DNA from: Novosphingobium sp.
Lineage (GTDB): Bacteria; Pseudomonadota; Alphaproteobacteria; Sphingomonadales; Sphingomonadaceae
DNA: 48,093 nucleotides
NCBI GenBank assembly: GCA_030697365.1
Contig: JAUYQH010000193.1
Span: forward strand, 1-48,093
Direction of reading: 5' to 3'
A model generated the notes under the pieces. The model saw only the letters and a program-made list of their open reading frames with translations, was not told where the DNA came from and did no database searches. Numbering within the stretch: the first letter of the stretch is position 1; every line of letters starts with the position of its first letter. Below, piece by piece: positions 36,436-43,814 of the stretch. The translations under genes were made by a program, and so were the position numbers.

Positions 36436-37602
36436 TCAAGAGACCCCTGGCAGTTCCAGAATCCGCTTGGCGATCACGTTGAGCATCACCTCGCTGGTCC
36501 CGCCTTCGATCGAGTTGGCCTTGGTCCGCAACCAGTTGCGCGCCTTGGACCCGCCGTCAGAACCCTCGCTGTCCCATTCGAGCGCGGCGCTGCCGCCGCT
36601 GGCCATGACCAGCTCGTGGCGGCGCTTGTTGAGCTCGGTCCCCGCGTATTTCATCATGTTCGACTTGGCCGGGTGGCCCTTGCCGACCTTGACCTCGTCC
36701 ATGAACTTCTCGCCCATCGCGGCATAGGCCAATGCATCGACGTCGAATTGGGCAAGCTCGGCGCGCAGGATCGGGTCGACCCCGCCGCTCATGCGGTTCA
36801 TCGCCGCACCGATCGCCGCGGTGCGATCCCCCCCGCCCGCGCCCGAGATCATCTCCCGTTCGTGCCCCAGCAGGTACTTGGCGACATCCCAGCCGCGGTT
36901 GAGCGGCCCGACGATCTGGTCCTTGGGAACCTTCACGTTGTCGAAGAACGTCTCGCAGAACGGCGAGTTGCCGCTGATCAGCAGGATCGGCTTGGTGCTC
37001 ACCCCGGGGCTCTGCATGTCGAACAGCAGGAAGCTGATGCCCTGGTACTTGTCGGCCTTGTCGGTGCGGACCAGGCAGAAGATCCAGTCCGCCTTGTCAG
37101 CATAGCTGGTCCAGATCTTCTGGCCGTTGACCACCCAGTGGTCGCCCTTGTCCTCGCCATAGGTCTGCAAACTGACGAGGTCCGAGCCGCTGCCCGGTTC
37201 CGAATAGCCCTGGCACCAGCGGATTTCGCCGCGGGCGATCTGGTTGAGGTAGTGGCGCTTCTGCTCTTCGCTGCCGAACTTGAGCAACGCCGGGCCGAGC
37301 ATCCAGATGCCGAAGCTCGACAGCGGAATCCGCGCGCCGATCTTGGCCATTTCCTCGCGCCAGACTTTGGCCTCGGCTGCGCTCATTCCCGCGCCGCCGT
37401 ACTCCTTGGGCCAATCGGGCACGGTATAGCCCTTCGCAGCGCAGCTTTCGAGCCACTGGCGCTGGGCGTCGTTCTTGAACTTGAACTCGCGCCCTCCCCA
37501 GCAGACGTCGTCCTCGGTGCGCACCGGCTCGCGCATCTCGGGGGGGCAATTCGCGTCGAGCCAGGCGCGGATTTCGGCCCGGAAGGCTTCGAGGTCGGAC
37601 AT
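36436..37602 (-). CDS. Acyl-CoA dehydrogenase, likely active partner
   Basis: The 388-residue ACAD has CQGYSEPGSGSDLVSLQT (FAD), VNGQKIWTSYADKADWIFC and a glutamate in helix G (GHEREMIS), with IEGGTSEVMLN at the C-terminal loop. GAGGAG precedes the ATG. It leads the minus-strand arm and should form a heterotetramer with the degenerate subunit that follows after a 41-base gap. Relatives act on steroid-type or branched side chains, but this is inference. Confidence 0.88.
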   Translation of the reverse strand: MSDLEAFRAEIRAWLDANCPPEMREPVRTEDDVCWGGREFKFKNDAQRQWLESCAAKGYTVPDWPKEYGGAGMSAAEAKVWREEMAKIGARIPLSSFGIWMLGPALLKFGSEEQKRHYLNQIARGEIRWCQGYSEPGSGSDLVSLQTYGEDKGDHWVVNGQKIWTSYADKADWIFCLVRTDKADKYQGISFLLFDMQSPGVSTKPILLISGNSPFCETFFDNVKVPKDQIVGPLNRGWDVAKYLLGHEREMISGAGGGDRTAAIGAAMNRMSGGVDPILRAELAQFDVDALAYAAMGEKFMDEVKVGKGHPAKSNMMKYAGTELNKRRHELVMASGGSAALEWDSEGSDGGSKARNWLRTKANSIEGGTSEVMLNVIAKRILELPGVS

Positions 37603-37697
37603 GGGAGGCTCCTCTCTTTAACCGTGTGATTAAGGCGATTCGCCACCCAAGTGCAAGCCATACGGCCTCGTCGATCCGCTCGCCCGCCCTGCCGTAG

Positions 37698-37720
37698 CGT
37701 CAACCCATGCAGCGTTGACG
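37698..37720. promoter_or_regulatory. Palindromic operator candidate in a divergent promoter
   Basis: CGTCAAC (37698-37704) is mirrored exactly by GTTGACG (37714-37720) with 9 bases between. It lies in the 169-base gap between the two divergent catabolic arms. A TTAA-bounded partial palindrome also occurs near 37618. A TetR or IclR-type regulator could bind; none is encoded here. Confidence 0.5.
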
Positions 37721-37771
37721 GTTTTAATCGCGCGCCTAAGGTCCGGGCCAGACAAGAGGCAGGAGAGGCCC

Positions 37772-38635
37772 ATGCGATTCACCGGAAAGACGGTCGTCAT
37801 CACGGGTGCCGCATCGGGCATCGGCAAGGCGGCTGTCCAGCTTTTCGCGGGCCAAGGCGCCACGGTCTATGCCGCGGACATCGACACCGCAGGGGGCGAA
37901 GCGCTGGTCGCAAGTTCCAACGGCGACATCCGGTTCCAGCACTGTGACGTTTGCTCCACCGAAGACATCAAGGCGCTGATGGACCGCGCCGCGGCTGAGA
38001 CCGGCGGGATCGACGTGGTCTTCAACAACGCCGGCGCGGGTGGTGCAATGGCCCCGATCGACGAGATCGAGCCCGACGACTGGGACCGCACGTTCCACCT
38101 GTTGCTGCGCTCGGTCGCGTTCGGCATCCGCTACGCCGTGCCGCACATGATCGGCAGGCCCGGGGCGGCGATCGTCAACACCAGCAGCGTCGCAGCGGTC
38201 GGGCCGGGGTATTCGCCCACCGCCTATGCCGTGGCCAAGGCCGGGGTCCTCCACCTGACCAAATGCGCCGCGACCGACCTTGCCAGGCATGGCATCCGGG
38301 TCAACGCGATCCAGCCGGGCTTCATCAACACCAGCATCTTCACCGCGAGCTTCGAGATGCCCGAGGAGGTGGTCGCAACCGCCAAGGCGATGATCGCGCA
38401 AATGTCGACGAACGCACAGCCCGTTGCGCGCGGAGGTCAGCCGGAAGATATCGCCAATTCCGTGGCCTTCCTGTGCAGCGAGGCGGCCGGGTTCATGACC
38501 GGAGCCTCGCTGGTCGTGGATGGCGGTATTACCCTGGGTCCGCGTCATGCCTGGGACCCGGAAGCACCCGGGCTGTTCGACGCGATCCGCGCGATGGCCG
38601 AGGCCGCCGGCGTGACGATGCCGGTGAATATCTGA
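37772..38635 (+). CDS. Short-chain dehydrogenase/reductase
   Basis: The 287-residue SDR begins MRFTGKTVVITGAASGIG, with AGGAGAGG just before the ATG. It has NNAG, SSVAAVGPGY, the active-site YAVAKAGVLHLTK, and a short C-terminal extension ending MAEAAGVTMPVNI. It oxidises or reduces a secondary alcohol using NAD(P). It opens the plus-strand arm. Relatives act on hydroxyacyl or steroid substrates. Confidence 0.92.
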   Translation: MRFTGKTVVITGAASGIGKAAVQLFAGQGATVYAADIDTAGGEALVASSNGDIRFQHCDVCSTEDIKALMDRAAAETGGIDVVFNNAGAGGAMAPIDEIEPDDWDRTFHLLLRSVAFGIRYAVPHMIGRPGAAIVNTSSVAAVGPGYSPTAYAVAKAGVLHLTKCAATDLARHGIRVNAIQPGFINTSIFTASFEMPEEVVATAKAMIAQMSTNAQPVARGGQPEDIANSVAFLCSEAAGFMTGASLVVDGGITLGPRHAWDPEAPGLFDAIRAMAEAAGVTMPVNI

Positions 38636-38648
38636 TGGGTGCTGCAAC

Positions 38649-40097
38649 GTGATCCCCGCGGCCGGCAAGCTGCCAACCCGCCTCAAGATCTTTCACGGCC
38701 TCGGCTCGGTCGCCTACGGGGTCAAGGACAACGGATTCTCGACCTTTCTGCTGATTTTCTACAGCCAGGTCGTCGGGCTCGACGCCAAGCTGGTCAGTCT
38801 CGCGCTGATGGTCGCGCTGCTCGCCGACGCGTTCGTCGATCCGATTATCGGCCATATGTCCGACCGTACCTACACCCGCTGGGGCCGGCGCCACCCATGG
38901 CTTTATCTCGCCCCGTTGCCGCTCGCCGCCTCGTGGATGCTGCTGTGGTCGCCGCCCGCCGATCACACCTACATTTTTCTGTACCTGGTGGTCGTAGCGA
39001 TCCTCGTCCGCACGCTGGTGTCGTGCTGCGAGGTTCCTTCGTTCTCGCTCGTCGCCGAACTGACCACCGATTATGACGAGCGCACCGCGCTTGTCCGCTT
39101 GCGCTACCTGTTCGGCTGGGCGGGCGGATTGACCGTGTTCTTCCTCGCCAATGCCGTGTTCCTGCGCAAGGACGCGACGCACGAATTCGGTCAGCTCAAT
39201 CCCGATGGCTATTGGCTCTACGGGCTGACCGGGGCGGTGATCATGGCTGCGTCGGTGCTCATCTCCGCGATCGGCCAGCATTCGCGCATGGCGCACCTAC
39301 CTGCCGCCAAGCCTGCACCAAGCTCGCCGATCAATGCGTTGCGCGAAGTGAAGGAATCGCTGCGCCACCCGGCGGCGCTGATCCTGCTTGGCGCCTCGCT
39401 GATCGCGATTTCGAGCATGCAGATGACGTTCACCATCTCCAACTTCCTCTACCTCTACGTCTGGCAGTTTTCGGAGTACGCTTTCGCGCTGCTTCCATGG
39501 CTGCTGATGGCCGGGGTGGTGGTGTCGTTCGTCCTGGTTCAACCGTTGCATCGCCGCTTCGGCAAGCGCCTGACCGCTATCATCTGTGGGATCATCTCCC
39601 TGGTGCTCTGGATCACGCCGTTTGCCCTGCGCCTTGCCCGGGTCTGGCCGGAGGAAGGAACGACCCAGTCTACAAGCCTGCTGCTGTGCTTTATGCTGCT
39701 TGCCAATATCAATGCAGTCATGGTCATGGTTTCGGCCCAATCGATGCTGGCCGACGTAGTCGAAGCTTCGCAGATGAAAACCGGTCGCCGCACCGAAGGG
39801 GTCTTCGCCGCCGGCTGGATGTTCGTTCAGAAGTGCGGGACCGCAGTGGGCATCGGCGCCACGGGTCTGCTGGTGAGTCTTGCGGGACTAGAATCCAGGG
39901 CCGTCCCCGGCCAGGTTGCGACGGCGGTGATCGATCGGCTTACGATCGCCTATTGCGTTCTGGTCATCCTCGCCGCGATTGCATCGACGCTGATCTTCGC
40001 CCGTTTCCCGATCACCCGCGCCGATCACGAAGCGCGCGTCGCAGCGCTCGATGCAGCCGCAAAAATCGACCGCGATGCCGAAGGTGTCCATCCATGA
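38649..40097 (+). CDS. MFS transporter, GPH-type cation symporter
   Basis: The 482-residue protein has 12 predicted membrane segments and starts at GTG 38649, 13 bases after the SDR. It has GLGSVAYGVKDNGFSTFLLIFY and DPIIGHMSDRTYTRWGRRHPW, both typical of GPH (MelB-like) symporters. It would bring the pathway substrate in with a proton or sodium. Specificity cannot be read. Confidence 0.88.
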   Translation: MIPAAGKLPTRLKIFHGLGSVAYGVKDNGFSTFLLIFYSQVVGLDAKLVSLALMVALLADAFVDPIIGHMSDRTYTRWGRRHPWLYLAPLPLAASWMLLWSPPADHTYIFLYLVVVAILVRTLVSCCEVPSFSLVAELTTDYDERTALVRLRYLFGWAGGLTVFFLANAVFLRKDATHEFGQLNPDGYWLYGLTGAVIMAASVLISAIGQHSRMAHLPAAKPAPSSPINALREVKESLRHPAALILLGASLIAISSMQMTFTISNFLYLYVWQFSEYAFALLPWLLMAGVVVSFVLVQPLHRRFGKRLTAIICGIISLVLWITPFALRLARVWPEEGTTQSTSLLLCFMLLANINAVMVMVSAQSMLADVVEASQMKTGRRTEGVFAAGWMFVQKCGTAVGIGATGLLVSLAGLESRAVPGQVATAVIDRLTIAYCVLVILAAIASTLIFARFPITRADHEARVAALDAAAKIDRDAEGVHP

Positions 40098-40216
40098 GTT
40101 TTCCTGCCGCAAGCACCCGCGCACTTAACCGTCCGCTTAAATCAGAGGTTGGCGCACCGCAGCGCGTCTGCCACTACATCCGTCAGACGAGACTCGAAAG
40201 AAGGACTTCGCCATGA
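40094..40216 (+). CDS. Possible 40-aa coupling ORF
   Basis: An ORF beginning ATGAGTTTTCCTGCC overlaps the MFS stop by 4 bases (ATGA), and its own stop overlaps the next start in the same way. The product ([20 protein letters not shown] and a basic second half) has no family. It may serve translational coupling or be chance; it has no strong ribosome-binding site of its own. Confidence 0.3.
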   Translation: MSFPAASTRALNRPLKSEVGAPQRVCHYIRQTRLERRTSP

Positions 40217-41505
40217 ATTTCGAACCCACCGAGCGCCAGGTCTATTGGCGGGATCGCGTCCGCCAGTTCATCGAGAACCACGTCCGCCCGCGGATGCCCG
40301 ATTATTACAAGCAGCAGGCCGAGGGCGAGCGCTGGAAGGTGCTGCCGGTGGTCGAGGAGGAAAAGGCGCGGGCCAAGGCGCAGGGCATCTGGAACCTGTT
40401 CATGCCCCCGCAGGCGGGCCGCGCCCACGTCGACGACACGTTCGAGTTCGACGGCCCGGGCCTGACCAACCTCGAATATGCGCTGTGCGCCGAGGAAATG
40501 GGCCGCTGCGGAATGGCCAGCGAAGCTTTCAACTGCTCCGCGCCCGACACGGGCAACATGGAAGTGTTCCACCGCTACGGCACGCGCGAGCAGAAGGACA
40601 AGTGGCTCAAACCGCTGATGGAAGGCGAAATCCGCTCTGCCTTCCTGATGACCGAGCCTGCGGTCGCATCGTCCGACGCAACCAACATCGAATGCTCGAT
40701 CAAGCGCGACGGCGACGAATATGTCATCAACGGGCGCAAGTGGTGGTCGTCGGGTGCGGGCGATCCTCGCTGCAAGATCGCGATCGTCATGGGCAAGACC
40801 GATTTCGAGGCCAAACGCCATGCCCAGCAATCGATGGTGCTGATGGAGCTCGATAGTCCGGGCGTCGAGATCGTCCGTCACCTGCCGGTGTTCGGCTATG
40901 ACGATGCTCCGCACGGACACATGGAAATCCAGCTTACCGATGTCCGCATTCCGGCCAGCAACATGCTGCTCGGTGAAGGCCGTGGGTTTGAAATTGCGCA
41001 AGGCCGGCTTGGGCCGGGACGCATTCACCACTGCATGCGCACCGTCGGGGTGGCCGAGGAAGCGCTCGCCAAGATGGCCAAGCGGCTCCAGTCGCGCGTC
41101 GCCTTCGGCAAAACGATCGCGGAACAGAGCGTTTGGGAAGAGCGCGTAGCCCGCGCCCGGATCGACATCGAAATGACCCGGTTGCTGTGTCTCAAGGCTG
41201 CGGACATGATGGACAAGGTCGGCAACAAATCGGCCGCCGGCGAGATCGCGATGATCAAGGTCCAGGCGCCCAACATGGCGCTGCGGATCATCGACGACGC
41301 GATCCAGGCGCACGGCGCGGGGGGTGTCTCGGAGGATTACGGCCTCGCCTCGGCCTGGGCGCACCAGCGCACGCTGCGGCTTGCCGACGGCCCCGACGAA
41401 GTCCACGCCCGCGCCATCGCCCGGATCGAGTTCGCCCGCCACGCGCCCAAGCCGGGCAACGACGGGGCGACCTTCAGCTCAGGGGATGTCGGGGTTTCGC
41501 GTTGA
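40213..41505 (+). CDS. Acyl-CoA dehydrogenase, ACAD11-like clade
   Basis: The 430-residue protein has [51 protein letters not shown] and [11 protein letters not shown]. This is the set of blocks found in the dehydrogenase half of ACAD10/ACAD11. The C-terminal loop reads [15 protein letters not shown], with aspartate where MCAD has its catalytic glutamate. In animals the domain is fused to an APH-like kinase; here that kinase is a separate gene two loci downstream (42716-43813). AAGGAC precedes the ATG. It likely acts on a phosphorylated hydroxyacyl-CoA. Confidence 0.9.
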   Translation: MNFEPTERQVYWRDRVRQFIENHVRPRMPDYYKQQAEGERWKVLPVVEEEKARAKAQGIWNLFMPPQAGRAHVDDTFEFDGPGLTNLEYALCAEEMGRCGMASEAFNCSAPDTGNMEVFHRYGTREQKDKWLKPLMEGEIRSAFLMTEPAVASSDATNIECSIKRDGDEYVINGRKWWSSGAGDPRCKIAIVMGKTDFEAKRHAQQSMVLMELDSPGVEIVRHLPVFGYDDAPHGHMEIQLTDVRIPASNMLLGEGRGFEIAQGRLGPGRIHHCMRTVGVAEEALAKMAKRLQSRVAFGKTIAEQSVWEERVARARIDIEMTRLLCLKAADMMDKVGNKSAAGEIAMIKVQAPNMALRIIDDAIQAHGAGGVSEDYGLASAWAHQRTLRLADGPDEVHARAIARIEFARHAPKPGNDGATFSSGDVGVSR

Positions 41506-41523
41506 GCTGAAAGAAAACAGTCC

Positions 41524-41604
41524 GCTCGTGTCGAGCGAAGTCGAGACACGTCGCGCTTTGGTCCACCCATCGCGCAACATCCCTCGACTCCGCTCGATAT
41601 GAGC
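41524..41604. repeat. Intergenic REP-type repeat, copy 2
   Basis: The arms GTGTCGAGCGAAGTCGAGAC and CTCGACTCCGCTCGATATGA are imperfect inverted copies. The reverse complement of 31017-31098 aligns along the outer arms, with a diverged centre. It splits the acyl-CoA dehydrogenase from the alcohol dehydrogenase and may make a hairpin in the message. Confidence 0.75.
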
Positions 41605-41624
41605 GGGGCATGGGAGTTTGATAC

Positions 41625-42719
41625 GTGACCAAAGCCGCCATCCTCGAAGCCCCCGGCCAGCCGCTCGTCATCGACGAGATCCGAATCGACAACCCCGGCC
41701 CGCATGAGGTGCTGATCCGCACCGCCGCCTGCGGCCTGTGCCATTCGGACTTGCACTTCATCGAGGGGACCTATCCCCACCCACTCCCCGCGATCCCCGG
41801 CCACGAGGCCGCGGGGATCGTCGAGAAAGTCGGCAGCGAGGTCCGTACGGTCAGGCCGGGAGACGCGGTGGTGACATGCCTGTCTGCGTTCTGCGGACAC
41901 TGCGAGTTCTGCGTCACGGGCCGGATGGCGCTGTGCATGGGCGGCGACACCCGCCGTGCACCAGGAGCAGCCCCGCGCATCACGCGCTCTGCGGACGGCA
42001 GCCCTGTCAATCAGATGCTCAACCTTTCGGCCTTTGCCGAAATGATGCTGGTCCACGAGCACGCCTGCGTGCGGATCAACCCCGAGATGCCGCTCGATCG
42101 CGCCGCGGTGATCGGCTGCGCGGTGACCACCGGCGCGGGCACGATCTTCAACGCCTGCAAAGTCACCCCTGGCGAAACCGTCGCCGTGGTCGGTTGCGGC
42201 GGGGTCGGCCTCGCCACGATCAACGCCGCCAAGATTGCGGGCGCCGGCCGGATCATCGCCTGCGACCCGATCCCCGAAAAGCGCGCATTGGCGATGAAAT
42301 TGGGCGCGACCGACACGATCGATGCGCTGGCCAACGATGCTGCGGCAAACATCGTCGAGATGACCGGCGGCGGGGTCGATCACGCGATCGAGGCGGTCGG
42401 ACGCCCCGCTTCGGCGGCGCTCGCGGTCGCTTCGCTGCGTCGCGGCGGCACCGCCACGATCCTGGGGATGATGCCGCTGACCGAGAAGGTCGGGCTCTCC
42501 GCGATGGACTTGCTCTCGGGCAAGAAGCTCCAGGGCGCGATCATGGGGATGAACCACTTCCCGGTCGATCTGCCGCGGCTGGTCGAGTTCTACCTGCGCG
42601 GGCTGCTCGATCTCGATTCGATCATCGCCGAGCGCATCCCGCTCAGTCAAATCAACGAGGGCTTCGAGACGATGAAGAAAGGCGATTCCGCGCGCAGCGT
42701 GATCGTGTTCGATCAGTGA
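41625..42719 (+). CDS. Zinc-dependent alcohol dehydrogenase
   Basis: The 364-residue MDR enzyme starts at GTG 41625 with GGGAG 8 bases before. The catalytic zinc site is visible in CGLCHSDLHF and GHEAAGIVEKVG, and the structural zinc site in CGHCEFCVTGRMALC. The Rossmann motif is VVGCGGVGLATINAAK. It resembles the class III/aryl and long-chain alcohol dehydrogenases. It overlaps the next gene by 4 bases. It probably oxidises the alcohol that enters the pathway. Confidence 0.92.
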   Translation: MTKAAILEAPGQPLVIDEIRIDNPGPHEVLIRTAACGLCHSDLHFIEGTYPHPLPAIPGHEAAGIVEKVGSEVRTVRPGDAVVTCLSAFCGHCEFCVTGRMALCMGGDTRRAPGAAPRITRSADGSPVNQMLNLSAFAEMMLVHEHACVRINPEMPLDRAAVIGCAVTTGAGTIFNACKVTPGETVAVVGCGGVGLATINAAKIAGAGRIIACDPIPEKRALAMKLGATDTIDALANDAAANIVEMTGGGVDHAIEAVGRPASAALAVASLRRGGTATILGMMPLTEKVGLSAMDLLSGKKLQGAIMGMNHFPVDLPRLVEFYLRGLLDLDSIIAERIPLSQINEGFETMKKGDSARSVIVFDQ

Positions 42720-43813
42720 CGGACGCGAGAGCCGCAATCGACGCCGAGACCGCCTTCGTCGGCACCGTCGCGCCCGAGGGCGCGGACAAGCTCGACACGG
42801 CGAAGCTGACCGCTTGGATGGACGCCAACGTCGAGGGCTTTCGCGGCCCGATCGAGGTGTCCAAGTTCAAGGGCGGCCAGTCGAACCCGACCTACCGGAT
42901 CGACAGCCCCTCGGGCCGCTACGTCCTGCGGCGCAAGCCTTTCGGGCTGCTGCTGCCTTCGGCGCACGCGGTCGATCGGGAATACAAGGTCCAGGCGGGG
43001 CTCTACTCCACGGGCTTTCCTGTCGCGCGCCAGTATGGGCTTTGCACCGACGACAGTGTGGTTGGTTCGTGGTTCTATATCATGGGGATGGTCGATGGCC
43101 GCACGATCTGGGACGGGTCGATGCCCAGCGCCGATCCCGCGCAGCGCCGCGCGACCTACTTCGCGATGATCGATACCCTCGCCCGGCTTCACAACACCGA
43201 TGTCGCCGCCGCGGGGCTTGGGGATTACGGCAGGCCGGGCAACTACTTCGGCCGTCAGGTCGATCGCTGGACCAAGCAGTACAAGCTGGCCGAGACCGAG
43301 ACGATGCCAGAGATGGAGCGGCTGATCGCCTGGCTCCCCGCGACGCTGCCCGAACAGACCCGGACCAGCGTGGTCCACGGCGATTACCGCATCGACAACA
43401 TGATCTATGCGCCCCAGAATTCAGATGGCGATCGTCCTGAGGTTTTGGCGGTGCTCGACTGGGAGCTGTCGACGCTCGGCGATCCGCTGGCGGATTTTAC
43501 GTATGTCGCGATGGCCTGGGTGACCGAGAACGGAGGGCGATCGGGCGTGATGGATTTGGACCGCAAGGCACTCGGCATTCCCGAACTGGACGAGGTGGTC
43601 GAGCGATATTGCGCGGCAACGGCGCGCGAGGGTGTGCCCGACCTGAACTGGTACTTCGCCTACAACTTCTTCCGCCTCGCCGGAATCATGCAAGGCATCA
43701 AGAAGCGGGTGATCGACGGGACGGCCTCGTCGTCGCACGCCAAGGCGATGAGCGAGCGGGTCCTGCCGCTGGCCGAGCGCGCGTGGGAATTTGCGGTGAA
43801 GGCGGGGGCTTAG
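42716..43813 (+). CDS. APH-like phosphotransferase (ACAD10/11-type kinase)
   Basis: The 365-residue protein starts at a GTG inside the stop of the alcohol dehydrogenase. It has the APH fold: FKGGQSNPTYRI (glycine loop), VLRRKPFG (lysine), VVHGDYRIDNMIY (catalytic HGDxxxxN) and VLDWELSTLGDP (metal-binding aspartate). It is the APH-like kinase found fused to ACAD in ACAD10/11 and as LvaA in the levulinate pathway. Its likely substrate is a hydroxyacyl-CoA. It closes the plus-strand operon. Confidence 0.9.
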   Translation: MTDARAAIDAETAFVGTVAPEGADKLDTAKLTAWMDANVEGFRGPIEVSKFKGGQSNPTYRIDSPSGRYVLRRKPFGLLLPSAHAVDREYKVQAGLYSTGFPVARQYGLCTDDSVVGSWFYIMGMVDGRTIWDGSMPSADPAQRRATYFAMIDTLARLHNTDVAAAGLGDYGRPGNYFGRQVDRWTKQYKLAETETMPEMERLIAWLPATLPEQTRTSVVHGDYRIDNMIYAPQNSDGDRPEVLAVLDWELSTLGDPLADFTYVAMAWVTENGGRSGVMDLDRKALGIPELDEVVERYCAATAREGVPDLNWYFAYNFFRLAGIMQGIKKRVIDGTASSSHAKAMSERVLPLAERAWEFAVKAGA

Positions 43814-43814
43814 G

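Noticed and set aside
35537..36727. 396-aa plus-strand frame
   Set aside because: Antisense to two clear acyl-CoA dehydrogenases; no motif of its own.
40183..41442. 419-aa minus-strand frame
   Set aside because: Antisense to the ACAD11-like gene; composition is a codon mirror.
41738..42715. N-terminal extension of the APH-like kinase
   Set aside because: The frame is open because of high GC, but it lies over the zinc alcohol dehydrogenase; the kinase starts at GTG 42716.
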